Part shown: positions 8,642 through 19,291 of the stretch, one piece after another
Layout of the letters: each line of letters starts with the position of its first letter
Numbering within the stretch: position 1 is the first letter of the stretch
NCBI RefSeq assembly: GCF_000802425.1
Contig: NZ_JRUD01000002.1
Coordinates: 186,001 to 250,000, forward strand
Direction of reading: 5' to 3'
DNA length: 64,000 nt
Source of the DNA: Pseudomonas flexibilis
GTDB taxonomy: Bacteria > Pseudomonadota > Gammaproteobacteria > Pseudomonadales > Pseudomonadaceae
Notes under the pieces: generated by a model
The model's database searches: none
What the model saw: the letters and a program-made list of their open reading frames with translations, nothing else
What the model was told of the DNA's origin: nothing
Position numbers and translations under genes: made by a program

Positions 8642-8888
8642 GGGCAGGTCTCCGGAAACGTTGCGGGCGATTGTAGGGAGCATCGGGTCACGACTCCACC
8701 TATCGGCACCATTGGCGGGCAGGCCGGACACGGAACTGTCATCCGCGCCGGTGACTATCGACAGCGGCCCGTCTCTTGCTTGACCAGCGGGCAGGTCCGG
8801 CGGGAACGAGCAGGACGCGGGACTATCCTTTCCCTGGGCAAGCAGGACGGCGACTGCCGCCTGTCCCCGTCAGCAAAGGTGATTGCCA

Positions 8889-10265
8889 ATGGATGACCAC
8901 GCGAAACCGATCCTCTATGTCCTCGACACCAACGTGCTGATCCACGACCCCAATGCGCTGCTGAATTTCCAGGAGCATCAGGTCGCCATCCCCATGACGG
9001 TGCTGGAGGAGCTGGATCGCCTGAAAACGGGCAAGCACAGCACGGCGGCCGAATGCCGACAGGCGATTCGCCTGATCGACCGGACGCTGGGCGAGGCCAC
9101 GCCCGAGCAGGTAGAGAACGGAGTGCCGATCCAGCGTGGCAAGAGCGGGCCACGGGGCAGCCTGTCGATCCTGATGAATCGCCCATCGGCGCAGCAGAGC
9201 CCACTGCCGGAAACCATCAACGACAACCGCATCATCAACCAGCTCCTCGACCTGAGCCAGCGCCAGCCGGAGCGGGATGTGGTGCTGGTCAGCAAGGACA
9301 TCAACATGCGCCTCAAGGCGCGCGCCTGCGGCATCGCCGCAGAGGATTACCAGACCGACCAGCTGGTGGATGATATCAGCCTGCTGTCGCGCGGCTATCA
9401 CACCCTTTCCGGCTCATTCTGGGAGCGGGTCGGCAAGGTGGAAACCCGCCAGGAGCTGGGCCGCACCTGGCACCGGGTGCGGCTGACCGGCAACCTGCCG
9501 GCGGTGAATCTCAACGAATTCATCCTCGACGAGCAGGGCTTCGTCGGCTGGATCAAGCACATCGACGGCGACGAGCTGCTGATCCTCGATCTGTACCAGG
9601 ACAAGCTGCTCGGCCTGGAAGCCTGGGGCCTGCAGCCGCGCGACATCTACCAGGCGCTGGCGCTCTATGCGCTGCTCGATCCGGACATTCACCTGGTCAA
9701 CCTGTCCGGGGCCGCCGGTTCCGGCAAGACCATCCTGGCGCTGGCCGCGGCCATCGAACAGACCATGGTCAGCAAGCGCTACCGGCGCATCATCGTCACG
9801 CGCAGCGTGCAGGGGCTGGACGAGGACATCGGCTTTCTGCCCGGCACCGAGGCGGAGAAGATGGAGCCCTGGCTGGGCGCCATCACCGACAACCTGGAGG
9901 CCCTGCACATGGAGGACGAAAGCACGCCGGGCAGTGTCGACTACCTGCTGCAGCGCGTGCCGCTGCAGTTCAAGTCGCTCAACTACATCCGTGGGCGCAG
10001 CTTCCAGCAGAGCCTGTTGCTGATCGACGAGTGCCAGAACCTCACGCCGCACCAGATGAAGACCATCATCACCCGCGCCGGCAGCGGCACCAAGGTGGTA
10101 TGCCTTGGCAACCTGGCGCAGATCGACACGCCATACCTGTCGGCCACCAGCTCCGGGCTCACCTACCTGACCGAGCGCTTCAAGGACTTCGCCCATGGCG
10201 TGCACATCACCCTGCAGGGCGTGCCGCGCTCGGTGCTGGCCGAGTATGCGGAGGCGAACATGTAG
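8889..10265 (+). CDS. PIN domain - PhoH ATPase fusion (PhoH2/YlaK type)
   Basis: A 458-residue protein joining an N-terminal PIN-type ribonuclease domain to a C-terminal PhoH-type P-loop ATPase. PIN acidic residues are visible in YVLDTNVLIHDP (Asp13), VLEELDRLK and SKDINMRLKA. The ATPase has Walker A GAAGSGKT at residues 274-281 and Walker B LLLIDECQNL near 376-385. Mycobacterial PhoH2 of this layout unwinds and cuts RNA; the same activity here is inference. The ATG at 8889 follows AAGGTG. The stop TAG (10263-10265) lies in the GTAG head of a palindromic repeat. The gene precedes moaCDE, an adjacency I also recall from P. aeruginosa, though no molybdenum role is implied. Confidence 0.9.
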   Translation: MDDHAKPILYVLDTNVLIHDPNALLNFQEHQVAIPMTVLEELDRLKTGKHSTAAECRQAIRLIDRTLGEATPEQVENGVPIQRGKSGPRGSLSILMNRPSAQQSPLPETINDNRIINQLLDLSQRQPERDVVLVSKDINMRLKARACGIAAEDYQTDQLVDDISLLSRGYHTLSGSFWERVGKVETRQELGRTWHRVRLTGNLPAVNLNEFILDEQGFVGWIKHIDGDELLILDLYQDKLLGLEAWGLQPRDIYQALALYALLDPDIHLVNLSGAAGSGKTILALAAAIEQTMVSKRYRRIIVTRSVQGLDEDIGFLPGTEAEKMEPWLGAITDNLEALHMEDESTPGSVDYLLQRVPLQFKSLNYIRGRSFQQSLLLIDECQNLTPHQMKTIITRAGSGTKVVCLGNLAQIDTPYLSATSSGLTYLTERFKDFAHGVHITLQGVPRSVLAEYAEANM

Positions 10266-10410
10266 GGTGGATCGCGCTTTACCGATCCACCGACGCTCCG
10301 CCGAGGCGCGCCGTGCCGGCGCGATGGTGGACAAGGAAAACGTTGTCCACCCTACGGACTGGCCGAACATGCATGTATTCGTAGGGTGGATCGCGCTTTA
10401 CCGATCCACC
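10262..10410. repeat. Cluster of three GTAGGG-headed palindromic units
   Basis: Two identical 30-base units (10262-10291 and 10381-10410, starting GTAGGGTGGATCGCGC and closing in CGATCCACC) flank an inverted unit of the sister type (10326-10355, GGTGGACAAGG ... TTGTCCACCCTAC). Each folds into a hairpin with a nine-base stem. The first unit begins inside phoH and donates its stop codon. The inverted 10326 unit is identical over 30 bases to one inside lhr at 51814-51843. The cluster fills the phoH-moaC gap, so it could stabilise or end the phoH transcript. Confidence 0.75.
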
Positions 10411-10513
10411 AACGCACCGCAAGGCGCGCCTGGTGGCTTAGCGAAGCTTGACCAGACGCAAGCCCACCACCGGGGTGGCGGGTAGAATGGCCCCTCGTTC
10501 CGAGGAGAATGCG

Positions 10514-10999
10514 ATGAGCCTGACCCATCTCGATAATCAGGGCCACGCCCGCATGGTGGATGTCACCGACAAGGCGGTGACCTTCCGCGAGGCAGTGGCC
10601 GAGGCGCGGGTGCGCATGTGTCCCGCGACCCTGGCGCTGATCCAGCAGGGCGGCCACCCCAAGGGTGATGTGTTCGCCGTGGCGCGCATCGCCGGCATCC
10701 AGGCGGCCAAGAAGACCCACGAACTGATCCCGCTGTGCCACCCGCTGCTGCTCACCGGCGTGAAGGTGGAGCTGATGGCCGAGGGCGAGGACTGCGTGCG
10801 CATCGAGGCGCGCTGCAAGCTGGCCGGGCAGACCGGCGTGGAGATGGAGGCGCTGACCGCCGCCAGCATCGCCGCGCTGACGATCTACGACATGTGCAAG
10901 GCCGCCGACAAGGACATGACCATCGAACAGGTGCGCCTGCTGGAGAAGGCCGGCGGCAAGAGCGGCCATTACCGGCGCGCGACGGAGGACACCCCGTGA
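10514..10999 (+). CDS. moaC: Cyclic pyranopterin monophosphate synthase MoaC
   Basis: Converts 3',8-cyclo-7,8-dihydro-GTP (the MoaA product) to cyclic pyranopterin monophosphate in molybdenum cofactor synthesis. The 161 residues include [15 protein letters not shown] near the N-terminus, [19 protein letters not shown] (the signature His-x-x-Pro-Leu-Cys-His), [13 protein letters not shown] and [11 protein letters not shown] with the catalytic lysine region. GAGGAG six bases before the ATG at 10514 is a strong ribosome site. Its stop overlaps the moaD start, forming a moaCDE operon. No moaA is in the window. Confidence 0.96.
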   Translation: MSLTHLDNQGHARMVDVTDKAVTFREAVAEARVRMCPATLALIQQGGHPKGDVFAVARIAGIQAAKKTHELIPLCHPLLLTGVKVELMAEGEDCVRIEARCKLAGQTGVEMEALTAASIAALTIYDMCKAADKDMTIEQVRLLEKAGGKSGHYRRATEDTP

Positions 11000-11244
11000 T
11001 TCGCCTGCAGTATTTCGCCCGTTATCGCGAGGCGCTGGGCACCGATGGCGAGCAACTGGACTGGCAGGATGGCTTCGCCACCCTCGCCGCGCTGCGCGAC
11101 CACCTGCTCGCGCGCGGCGGCGCCTGGGCGGTGCTGGCCGAGCGCAACCTGATGTGCGCGCGCAACCAGGAGCTGTGCGGGCTCGACGAACCCCTGGAGG
11201 ACGGCGACGAGGTGGCCTTCTTCCCCACGGTCACCGGAGGTTGA
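10996..11244 (+). CDS. moaD: Molybdopterin synthase small subunit MoaD
   Basis: The ubiquitin-like sulfur carrier of molybdopterin synthase; the C-terminal glycine receives sulfur as a thiocarboxylate and delivers it to precursor Z in complex with MoaE. It has 82 residues, begins [14 protein letters not shown], and ends FFPTVTGG with the required Gly-Gly. The GTG at 10996 overlaps the moaC stop (GTGA), so translation is coupled and the near 1:1 subunit supply is explained. The size and ending are normal for the family. Confidence 0.95.
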   Translation: MIRLQYFARYREALGTDGEQLDWQDGFATLAALRDHLLARGGAWAVLAERNLMCARNQELCGLDEPLEDGDEVAFFPTVTGG

Positions 11245-11245
11245 G

Positions 11246-11698
11246 ATGAGCGTTCGCGTGCAGACTGCATCTTTCGATCCGGGTGCCGAGCTCAACGCGC
11301 TGCATGCCGCCCAGCTAGGCATCGGCGCGGTAGTCGGCTTCGTCGGCTATGTGCGGGACTACAACGACGGCCAGGACGTGGCCGGCATGTACCTGGAGCA
11401 TTACCCGGGGATGACCGAGAAGGCGCTGGCAAAGATCGTCACCGAGGCCGAGGCGCGCTGGCCGCTGCTGCAGGTCGAGGTGCTGCACCGGGTCGGCGCG
11501 CTGACCCCGGGCGAGCCGATCGTCTTCGTCGGCACCGCCAGCGCGCATCGGCAGGCGGCGTTCGCCGCCTGCGACTTCATCATGGATTACCTGAAGACCC
11601 GCGCGCCGTTCTGGAAGCGCGAGGACACCGCCGAAGGCGCCCGCTGGGTCGAGGGCCGCGACAGCGACCAGCAGGCCGCCGCGCGCTGGGATCAGTAG
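11246..11698 (+). CDS. moaE: Molybdopterin synthase catalytic subunit MoaE
   Basis: Large subunit of molybdopterin synthase, which puts the dithiolene sulfurs into cyclic pyranopterin monophosphate using MoaD thiocarboxylate. The 150 residues show GAVVGFVGYVRDYN, YLEHYPGMTEKAL, VLHRVGALTPGEPIVFVGTASAHR (active-site region) and FMKTRAPFWKRE-like DYLKTRAPFWKRE, where the catalytic lysines sit. It starts one base after the moaD stop region with GGAGG just upstream. Its last 7 bp overlap the convergent small membrane protein gene on the other strand. Confidence 0.96.
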   Translation: MSVRVQTASFDPGAELNALHAAQLGIGAVVGFVGYVRDYNDGQDVAGMYLEHYPGMTEKALAKIVTEAEARWPLLQVEVLHRVGALTPGEPIVFVGTASAHRQAAFAACDFIMDYLKTRAPFWKREDTAEGARWVEGRDSDQQAAARWDQ

Positions 11699-11856
11699 AG
11701 GACGGTGTAGAGCTTGAGCAGCACGGTGGACAGGGTGACCACGATGCCCATGGCCATCAGGCAGACGCCGACCAGATGGTCACGAAAATTGAAGCCGAAA
11801 CCCAGCAGCAGGAAGCCGGTGACGATCAACAACAACATCCAATGAAGGCTTTCCAC
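11692..11856 (-). CDS. Small two-segment membrane protein (54 aa)
   Basis: A short gene missed by length filters. The GTG at 11856 has GGAGAA six bases upstream. The 54 residues are almost entirely hydrophobic: HWMLLLIVTGFLLLGFGF (about 5-22), a short FRDHLVG turn, then VCLMAMGIVVTLSTVLLKL (about 30-48). This predicts two membrane helices in a hairpin. I do not recognise a family. It converges on moaE with a 7-bp overlap and is followed on its own strand by no close partner. A longer in-frame reading to 12030 is not hydrophobic and lacks a ribosome site. Confidence 0.6.
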   Translation of the reverse strand: MESLHWMLLLIVTGFLLLGFGFNFRDHLVGVCLMAMGIVVTLSTVLLKLYTVLY

Positions 11857-11978
11857 GAGAATTCTCCGGCAATCGATAGCAGCGCAATGATATCTCACCC
11901 GCCGACCGACGGTCTGACCTGCATCAACGCGGCAGCAGGACAGGGCGGGCCGGAGGTCGGCAGCCCTGTCGGCGGAGC

Positions 11979-13454
11979 TCAGTGCTTGCGCGGCACCGGC
12001 TTGAGCAGCTCGTCCGGTGGCATTTCGCACTGGATCTTGCGGCCGATCAGCGCCTCGATGGGCGGCAGGGCGAAGGCGTCGTCCTCGCCGGCGAAGCTGA
12101 TCGAGGTGCCGCTGGCACCGGCGCGGCCGGTGCGGCCGATACGGTGCACATAGTCGTCCGGCACTTCCGGCAGGGTGAAGTTGATCACGTGGCTGATGCC
12201 GTCGATGTGGATGCCACGGCCGGCCACGTCGGTGGCCACCAGCACGCGGATCTTGCCCTCGCGGAAGCCCTCCAGGACCTTGATGCGCTTATGCTGCGGC
12301 ACGTCGCCGGACATTTGCGCGGCGCTCACGCCGTCGCGGGTCAGGCGTTCCTCGATGCGGCGCACCTCGTCCTTGCGGTTGGCGAACACCATCACCCGGC
12401 TCCAGTCGTTCTGGGTGACCAGGTTGTAGAGCAGCTTGTACTTGTCCTTGCTGGCCACGGCGTAGACGTGCTGTTCGACGGTCTCGCTGGCCACGTTTTC
12501 CGGCTCGATCTCGACGATGGCCGGATCTACAGTCCACTGGCTGGCCAGGTTCATCACGTCGTCGGTGAAGGTGGCGGAGAACAGCAGGGTCTGGCGCTCG
12601 CCCTTGAACGGCGTCTGGCGAATGATCTGCCGTACCTGGGGAATGAAGCCCATGTCCAGCATGCGGTCGGCTTCGTCGAGCACCATGACCTCGACCATGT
12701 CCAGGTGCACCTCGCCGCGCTGGTGGAAGTCCAGCAGGCGGCCGGGGGTGGCTACCAGGATGTCGCAGAAGCGCTTCTCCAGGCCCTTGAGCTGTTTGTC
12801 GAAGTCCATGCCGCCGACGAAGCTCATCACGTTCAGGCCGGTGTACTTGGTCAGGTCCTCGGCGTCCTTGGCGATCTGCACCACCAGCTCGCGGGTCGGC
12901 GCAATGATCAGCGCGCGCGGTTCGCCCATGTAGCGCTCTTTCGGCGGCGGGGTCTGCAGCAGCTGGGTGATGGTGGACACCAGGAACGCGGCAGTCTTGC
13001 CGGTGCCGGTCTGGGCGCGGCCGATAGCATCCTTGCCCTTGAGGGTGTGACCCAGCACCTGCGCCTGGATCGGCGTGCAGTAGGTGAATCCCAGATCATG
13101 GATGGCATGCATCAGTTCCGGGGCCAGCGGGAAGTCATGGAAGCGGGTCTTGCCTTCGACCGGCTCGACCTTGAAGTCCTCCAGGTTCCAGGACGCGACG
13201 GGCGCCTTGGGCTTGCGTGGCGGACGCTCGCGGCGGGGCTTGTCGGCTTCCGGCGCTTGCGGCTTGGGCTGTTCGCTCCTGGCGGCGCGCGGCGGGCGGC
13301 TGGTGCGGGTGTCGTCGCGGGGCGGACGGGGAGTCTTGTCACGCGGCGCCTGGCCGTCGGTGGCGCGCTGGCGCTCGGGAACGGTGGGGGTCGCAGTGGG
13401 CGGAGTGGTGGGCTCTTCACCCTTCTTGAAAATGTTCTTGAGTGCCTTGAGCAC
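11979..13454 (-). CDS. rhlB: DEAD-box ATP-dependent RNA helicase, RhlB type
   Basis: Unwinds structured RNA, and in many gammaproteobacteria works with RNase E in the degradosome. The 491 residues begin with a basic N-terminal tail of about 85 residues rich in Pro/Arg/Lys. The helicase core follows: Q motif around FTYCTPIQ, motif [13 protein letters not shown] at residues 260-263, SAT, and [10 protein letters not shown] near the C-terminus. Pseudomonad RhlB proteins have this kind of tail. The GTG start at 13454 is accepted because [11 protein letters not shown] matches the usual N-terminus; the ribosome site is weak. It may be co-transcribed with the upstream esterase gene (206 bp gap), but nothing proves it. 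Confidence 0.88.
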   Translation of the reverse strand: MLKALKNIFKKGEEPTTPPTATPTVPERQRATDGQAPRDKTPRPPRDDTRTSRPPRAARSEQPKPQAPEADKPRRERPPRKPKAPVASWNLEDFKVEPVEGKTRFHDFPLAPELMHAIHDLGFTYCTPIQAQVLGHTLKGKDAIGRAQTGTGKTAAFLVSTITQLLQTPPPKERYMGEPRALIIAPTRELVVQIAKDAEDLTKYTGLNVMSFVGGMDFDKQLKGLEKRFCDILVATPGRLLDFHQRGEVHLDMVEVMVLDEADRMLDMGFIPQVRQIIRQTPFKGERQTLLFSATFTDDVMNLASQWTVDPAIVEIEPENVASETVEQHVYAVASKDKYKLLYNLVTQNDWSRVMVFANRKDEVRRIEERLTRDGVSAAQMSGDVPQHKRIKVLEGFREGKIRVLVATDVAGRGIHIDGISHVINFTLPEVPDDYVHRIGRTGRAGASGTSISFAGEDDAFALPPIEALIGRKIQCEMPPDELLKPVPRKH

Positions 13455-13660
13455 GGTGATCTCGATCGGTGGTTAAGGAATGAACGCCGGCAGTGTAAAG
13501 CAAGACGCTCCTTGGGCGAAGGGCCATGCCGGGGCTGGCGGGACCGCGTTCTCGAACGCACCCCGCAGACCCGGTGTCATCCCGGCCGCCAGGGGCAAGG
13601 CCGGTGCGCGGGTGTTCGGTACTCGACGCCGCTGCCCGGCATGCGTCCCCCGGCCGCGTT

Positions 13661-14650
<990 letters not shown>

Positions 14651-15679
14651 ATGAAAAGGCTCAAATCCATGATGGCCGTTCTGAGCGCCGTCTCGCTGCT
14701 GGGGGCGGCTGGCGCGGCCCAGGCCGGCGCTACCCTGGATGCGGTCAAGAAGAAGGGCTTCGTGCAGTGCGGGGTCAGCGACGGCTTGCCGGGGTTCTCC
14801 TATGTAGACGCCCAGGGCAAATACCTGGGCATTGACGTCGACGTATGCCGGGCCGTCGCGGCGGCGGTGTTCGGCGATGCCGACAAGGTCAAGTACAGTC
14901 CGCTGACCGCCAAGGAGCGCTTCACCGCCCTGCAGTCCGGCGAGGTCGACGTGCTGTCGCGCAACACCACCTGGACCAGCTCGCGCGACTCCGCCATGGG
15001 GCTGAACTTCACCGGCGTCACCTACTACGATGGCCAGGGCTTCCTGGTGAACAAGTCGCTCGGCGTATCCAGCGCGAAGGAGCTGGATGGCGCCACGGTG
15101 TGCATCCAGGCCGGCACCACCACCGAACTGAACCTCTCCGACTACTTCCGCGCCAACAACCACACCTACACGCCGATCACCTACGACACCTCGGACGAAA
15201 GTGCCAAGTCGCTGGAGTCCGGCCGCTGCGACGTGCTCACCTCCGACCAGTCGCAGCTGTATGCGCAGCGCATCAAGCTGGCCAAGCCCGACGATTACGT
15301 GGTGCTGCCCGAGGTCATCTCCAAGGAGCCGCTCGGCCCGCTGGTGCGCCAGGGCGACGAGGAATGGTTCGACATCGTGCGCTGGACGCTGTTCGCCATG
15401 CTCAACGCCGAGGAACTGGGGGTCGACTCGAAGAATGTCGAGCAGATGGCCAAGGCCGCCAAGAACCCTGACGTTGCCCGCCTGCTGGGCGCCGAAGGGG
15501 AATATGGCAAAGACCTCAAGCTGCCCCGCGACTGGGTGGTGCAGATCGTCAAGCAAGTCGGTAACTACGGTGAGGTGTTCGAGCGCAACATCGGCAGCGG
15601 CAGCGAACTGAAGATCGAGCGCGGCCTCAACGCCTTGTGGAATCAGGGCGGCGTTCAGTACGCACCACCGGTGCGCTGA
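14651..15679 (+). CDS. aapJ: General L-amino-acid ABC transporter, periplasmic binding protein
   Basis: Binds amino acids in the periplasm and delivers them to AapQM. The 342-residue precursor has a clear signal peptide (MKRLKSMMAVLSAVSLLGAAGAAQA, cut after Ala about 24). The family-3 solute-binding fold follows: GFVQCGVSDGLPGFSYVD, GIDVDVCRAVAAAVFG, RFTALQSGEVDVLSRNTTWTSSRD and GTTTELNLSDYF. These closely match AapJ of Rhizobium and its Pseudomonas relatives, which accept a broad range of L-amino acids. GGAGG lies six bases before the ATG. First gene of aapJQMP, with a sigma54-like promoter upstream. Confidence 0.93.
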   Translation: MKRLKSMMAVLSAVSLLGAAGAAQAGATLDAVKKKGFVQCGVSDGLPGFSYVDAQGKYLGIDVDVCRAVAAAVFGDADKVKYSPLTAKERFTALQSGEVDVLSRNTTWTSSRDSAMGLNFTGVTYYDGQGFLVNKSLGVSSAKELDGATVCIQAGTTTELNLSDYFRANNHTYTPITYDTSDESAKSLESGRCDVLTSDQSQLYAQRIKLAKPDDYVVLPEVISKEPLGPLVRQGDEEWFDIVRWTLFAMLNAEELGVDSKNVEQMAKAAKNPDVARLLGAEGEYGKDLKLPRDWVVQIVKQVGNYGEVFERNIGSGSELKIERGLNALWNQGGVQYAPPVR

Positions 15680-15778
15680 TCGCTGGCATTCCGCCGCCCG
15701 CTGGCGGGCGGCGGTTCCCATCGTGCCCGAACCGCGGCCCGAATCGGGTTGCGGTGGGTGGCTTCCGAGAGAATTCCC

Positions 15779-16960
15779 ATGCCAGTAGCAACCTCTCCCG
15801 GGCGGCGCGGTTCGCTGTTGAGCGATCCGCAGGCCCGCGCCTGGATCTTCCAGGTCGTCGCCGTGGCCGCCGTCGTCGCCTTCGGCTGGTTCCTGTTCCA
15901 CAACACGCAGGCCAACCTGCAGCACCGCGGCATTACTTCCGGCTTCGGCTTTCTCGATAACGCCGCCGGATTCGGCATCACCCAGCACCTGATCGACTAC
16001 AGCGAAAGCGACAGCTACGGTCGCGTGTTCTGGGTCGGCCTGCTCAATACCCTGCTGGTCAGCGTGATCGGCATCATCCTGGCCACGGTGCTCGGCTTTG
16101 TTCTCGGCATCGCCCGGCTGTCGTCGAACTGGCTGATCCGCCAGCTGGCCACCGCCTACATCGAGGTCTTCCGCAACATTCCGCCCTTGTTGCAGATCTT
16201 CTTCTGGTACTTCGCGGTGATCGGCCCGCTGCCGGGGCCGCGCGACAGCCTGAGTCTGGGCAACCTCATTTTCCTGAATAATCGTGGGGTGCAGATGCCG
16301 GCGCCCAGCGCCAGCGAGGCGTACGGCCCCTTCATGCTGGCGCTGCTGGCGGCCCTGGTGCTGGTGGTGCTGCTCAGTCGCTGGGCCAGGGCCAGGCGCC
16401 TGGCCACCGGTGAGCGTTTTCCGGTGTTCTGGAGCAGTCTGGCGCTGGTGGTAGCCATTCCCGGCGCCTGCGTGCTGCTGTTCGGCTCCCCGGTCAACTG
16501 GTCGGTCCCGGAGCTGCAGCGCTTCAATATTCGCGGCGGCTGGGTGGTCATCCCCGAGCTGGTATCGATCGTCATGGCGCTGGCCATCTACACCGCCGCC
16601 TTCATCGGCGAAACGGTGCGCTCGGGCATCCAGGCGGTCAGCGGCGGCCAGACCGAGGCCGCTGCCTCGCTGGGCCTGCGTCACGGCCAGGTGCTGCGCC
16701 TGGTGGTCATTCCGCAGGCGTTGCGGGTGATTGTGCCGCCGCTGACCAGTCAGTACCTGAACCTGACCAAGAACTCCTCGCTGGCGGCAGCCATCGGCTA
16801 TCCGGACATGGTGTCGCTATTCGCCGGCACCGTGCTCAACCAGACCGGACAGGCCATCGAGACCATGGCCATCACCATGAGCGTGTACCTGGCGATCAGC
16901 CTGAGCATTTCGCTGCTGATGAACGCGTACAACGCGCGCATCGCACTGGTGGAGCGATAG
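15779..16960 (+). CDS. aapQ: General L-amino-acid ABC transporter, permease AapQ
   Basis: One of the two inner-membrane permease subunits. The 393 residues include an extended N-terminal part with a first membrane segment (about 25-45). A HisM-like core starts at [27 protein letters not shown], with the permease EAA loop [30 protein letters not shown] near residues 295-325. AapQ/AapM are longer than typical polar amino-acid permeases because of such insertions. The ATG at 15779 has GAGAG upstream; the in-frame TTG at 15749 lacks support. It is 100 bp after aapJ and 2 bp before aapM. Confidence 0.92.
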   Translation: MPVATSPGRRGSLLSDPQARAWIFQVVAVAAVVAFGWFLFHNTQANLQHRGITSGFGFLDNAAGFGITQHLIDYSESDSYGRVFWVGLLNTLLVSVIGIILATVLGFVLGIARLSSNWLIRQLATAYIEVFRNIPPLLQIFFWYFAVIGPLPGPRDSLSLGNLIFLNNRGVQMPAPSASEAYGPFMLALLAALVLVVLLSRWARARRLATGERFPVFWSSLALVVAIPGACVLLFGSPVNWSVPELQRFNIRGGWVVIPELVSIVMALAIYTAAFIGETVRSGIQAVSGGQTEAAASLGLRHGQVLRLVVIPQALRVIVPPLTSQYLNLTKNSSLAAAIGYPDMVSLFAGTVLNQTGQAIETMAITMSVYLAISLSISLLMNAYNARIALVER

Positions 16961-16962
16961 CT

Positions 16963-18060
16963 ATGGATACACATGTCTTCAAGCCCGATCAGCCCGCGCC
17001 GGCGCTGAGCGTAGGGCCGCTCGGCTGGCTGCGCGCCAACCTGTTCTCCGGCTGGTTCAACACGCTGCTGACCCTGCTGGGCCTGTACCTGGTCTGGCAG
17101 ATCGTGCCGCCCTTGATCGACTGGGCCTTCATCGAGGCCGACTGGCGGGGCGAGACCCGTGCCGACTGCTCTCGCGAGGGCGCCTGCTGGGTGTTCGTCG
17201 GCGAGCGCTTCGGCCAGTTCATGTACGGTTTCTACCCACAGGACCAGCGCTGGCGGGTGGACCTCGCCGTACTGCTGGCGGTGGTGGGCGCGGCACCGCT
17301 GTTCGTGGCGGCGTTTCGTCACAAGCTGCGTTACGGGCTGGCGTTCCTGCTGGTCTATCCGCTGCTGGCCTGGTGGTTGCTGCATGGCGGTTTCCTGGGC
17401 CTGATTGCTGTGCCGACCAGCCAGTGGGGCGGCCTGATGCTGACACTGGTGATCGCCGCGGTTGGCATCGCCGGCGCGCTGCCGCTGGGTATTCTGCTGG
17501 CGCTGGGGCGACGCTCCGATCTGCCGGCGATCAAGGTGCTGTGCGTGACCTTCATCGAGTTCTGGCGCGGAGTACCACTGATCACTGTGCTGTTCATGTC
17601 CTCGGTGATGCTGCCGCTGTTCCTGCCCGAGGGCATGAACCTGGACAAGCTGCTGCGCGCCATGCTCATGGTGATCCTCTTCGAGGCTGCCTATATCGCC
17701 GAGGTGGTACGCGGCGGACTGCAGGCCATCCCCAAGGGGCAGTACGAGGCCGCCCAGGCGATGGGGCTCGGGTACTGGCGCATGATGGGCCTGGTAGTGT
17801 TGCCGCAGGCGCTCAAGCTGGTCATCCCCGGCATCGTCAACACCTTCATCGCGCTGTTCAAGGACACCAGCCTGGTGATCATCATCGGCCTGTTCGACTT
17901 CCTCAACAGCATCAAGCGCGCCACTGCGGACCCGGCCTGGTTGGGCATGTCCACCGAGGGCTATGTATTCGCGGCGGTGGTGTACTGGATCTTCTGTTTC
18001 GGGATTTCCCGTTATTCGCAGCGCCTAGAGCGAAGACTGGAAACCGGCCATCGGCATTAA
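16963..18060 (+). CDS. aapM: General L-amino-acid ABC transporter, permease AapM
   Basis: Second permease subunit, pairing with AapQ. The 365 residues begin with a cytoplasmic tail, then [21 protein letters not shown] (about 24-45). A periplasmic loop has two cysteines (residues 68 and 73), several more membrane helices follow, and the EAA motif [32 protein letters not shown] is near 263-294. [20 protein letters not shown] is a further family landmark. It starts 2 bp after the aapQ stop and is followed 11 bp later by aapP, so expression is coupled. Confidence 0.93.
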   Translation: MDTHVFKPDQPAPALSVGPLGWLRANLFSGWFNTLLTLLGLYLVWQIVPPLIDWAFIEADWRGETRADCSREGACWVFVGERFGQFMYGFYPQDQRWRVDLAVLLAVVGAAPLFVAAFRHKLRYGLAFLLVYPLLAWWLLHGGFLGLIAVPTSQWGGLMLTLVIAAVGIAGALPLGILLALGRRSDLPAIKVLCVTFIEFWRGVPLITVLFMSSVMLPLFLPEGMNLDKLLRAMLMVILFEAAYIAEVVRGGLQAIPKGQYEAAQAMGLGYWRMMGLVVLPQALKLVIPGIVNTFIALFKDTSLVIIIGLFDFLNSIKRATADPAWLGMSTEGYVFAAVVYWIFCFGISRYSQRLERRLETGHRH

Positions 18061-18071
18061 AGGAGTGGACC

Positions 18072-18839
18072 ATGAACCCAGCGACCCCGCAGACCGCGTC
18101 CGGCGAGAAGCTGATGATCGAGATGATCGATGTGAACAAGTGGTACGGTCAGTTCCATGTGCTCAAGGACATCAATCTTCAGGTGCGACGTGGCGAGCGC
18201 ATCGTTATTTGCGGACCTTCCGGCTCGGGAAAGTCCACCACCATTCGCTGCATCAACCGGCTGGAGGAACACCAGGCCGGGAAAATACTCGTCGAAGGGG
18301 TGGAACTCACCCGCGATCTGAAGCAGATAGAAGCGATCCGCAGCGAAGTGGGCATGGTGTTTCAGCACTTCAATCTGTTCCCGCATCTCACGGTATTGCA
18401 GAACTGCACCCTGGCGCCAATGTGGGTGCGCAAGCTGCCGCGCCGCGAGGCCGAGGAAGTCGCCATGTATTACCTGGAGAAGGTGCGTATTCCCGAACAG
18501 GCCAACAAGTATCCCGGCCAATTGTCCGGCGGCCAGCAGCAACGAGTGGCGATCGCCCGGGCGTTGTGCATGAAACCCAAGATCATGCTATTCGACGAGC
18601 CGACTTCCGCCCTTGATCCGGAAATGGTCAAGGAGGTGTTGGATACCATGATCGCGCTGGCGGAAAGCGGCATGACCATGCTGTGCGTGACTCACGAAAT
18701 GGGCTTTGCCCGCACGGTAGCCAATCGGGTGATATTCATGGACCGCGGAGAGATCGTCGAGCAGGCCGATCCGGAGACCTTCTTCCATCATCCCCAGAAC
18801 GAGCGGACTCGCCTGTTCCTCGGGCAGATCCTTTATTAG
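18072..18839 (+). CDS. aapP: General L-amino-acid ABC transporter, ATP-binding protein
   Basis: ATPase that drives the AapQM permease. The 255 residues carry Walker A GPSGSGKS at 48-55, a Q-loop [11 protein letters not shown] (95-105), the ABC signature LSGGQQQR at 151-158, Walker [10 protein letters not shown] (171-179) and the H-loop VTHEMGF. This matches the polar amino-acid class of ABC ATPases. The ATG at 18072 has AGGAG upstream, and the in-frame reading back into aapM is a shadow. A strong bidirectional terminator follows within 40 bp, ending the operon. Confidence 0.95.
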   Translation: MNPATPQTASGEKLMIEMIDVNKWYGQFHVLKDINLQVRRGERIVICGPSGSGKSTTIRCINRLEEHQAGKILVEGVELTRDLKQIEAIRSEVGMVFQHFNLFPHLTVLQNCTLAPMWVRKLPRREAEEVAMYYLEKVRIPEQANKYPGQLSGGQQQRVAIARALCMKPKIMLFDEPTSALDPEMVKEVLDTMIALAESGMTMLCVTHEMGFARTVANRVIFMDRGEIVEQADPETFFHHPQNERTRLFLGQILY

Positions 18840-18874
18840 AGCGGAGCGATTGATTGCTCCGTCGCTAGAAATGA

Positions 18875-18900
18875 AAAACGCCAGCATATGCTGGCGTTTT
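18875..18900. terminator. Bidirectional rho-independent terminator between aapP and mvaT
   Basis: A perfect 13-bp inverted repeat with the core ACGCCAGCATATGCTGGCGT is flanked by a run of A on the left and T on the right. It therefore works as an intrinsic terminator in both directions. It serves the aap operon (plus strand) and mvaT (minus strand), whose stop codon is 17 bp away. Confidence 0.92.
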
Positions 18901-18916
18901 CATGTGCCGCGGGGAA

Positions 18917-19291
18917 TCAGCCGAGCAGGGTGGCCCAGCCTTCCACTTCGTCGGAACCCCACTTGGCTTTCCACTCTTTCAGGATCTTGTGGTTGCCGCC
19001 CTTGGTTTCGATGACTTCATTGGTGTGCGGGTTGCGATACTGCTTGACCTTGCGGGCGCGTTTAGCGGCCGGTGCGGCCTTGGCTGCCGCGCGAGTACGC
19101 GAGGCGGAGGCCGGGTCGAGGATGGCGATGATATCGGGCAGCGACTTGCCATACTGAGCCATCAGATCGCGCAGGTTCTTCTCGAATTCGATTTCCTTCT
19201 GCAGCTTTCCATCCTGCTGCATGGCCTTCAGGCGTTCCTGCAGTTCCTTGATGGCTTCTTCAGTGGCGCGGAATTCAGAAATAAGAGACAT
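18917..19291 (-). CDS. mvaT: H-NS-like xenogeneic silencer MvaT
   Basis: Nucleoid protein that binds AT-rich DNA and silences acquired and virulence genes in Pseudomonas. The 124 residues match P. aeruginosa MvaT along most of their length. There is an N-terminal coiled coil (about 1-60, MSLISEFRATEEAIKELQERL), an Ala/Lys/Arg linker (62-82), and the C-terminal DNA-binding domain KQYRNPHTNEVIETKGGN, with the AT-pincer Gly-Gly-Asn at 98-100. The ATG at 19291 has AAAGGAA upstream; a longer in-frame reading to 19354 is unsupported. It is divergent from purU, the same neighbour it has in P. aeruginosa. Confidence 0.95.
   Translation of the reverse strand: MSLISEFRATEEAIKELQERLKAMQQDGKLQKEIEFEKNLRDLMAQYGKSLPDIIAILDPASASRTRAAAKAAPAAKRARKVKQYRNPHTNEVIETKGGNHKILKEWKAKWGSDEVEGWATLLG

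Noticed and set aside
10262..10410. Two identical 30-base units with a third between them, at first CRISPR-like
   Set aside because: Units are palindromic, irregularly spaced, in mixed orientation and scattered through the genome window, with no cas genes; they are REP-type elements.
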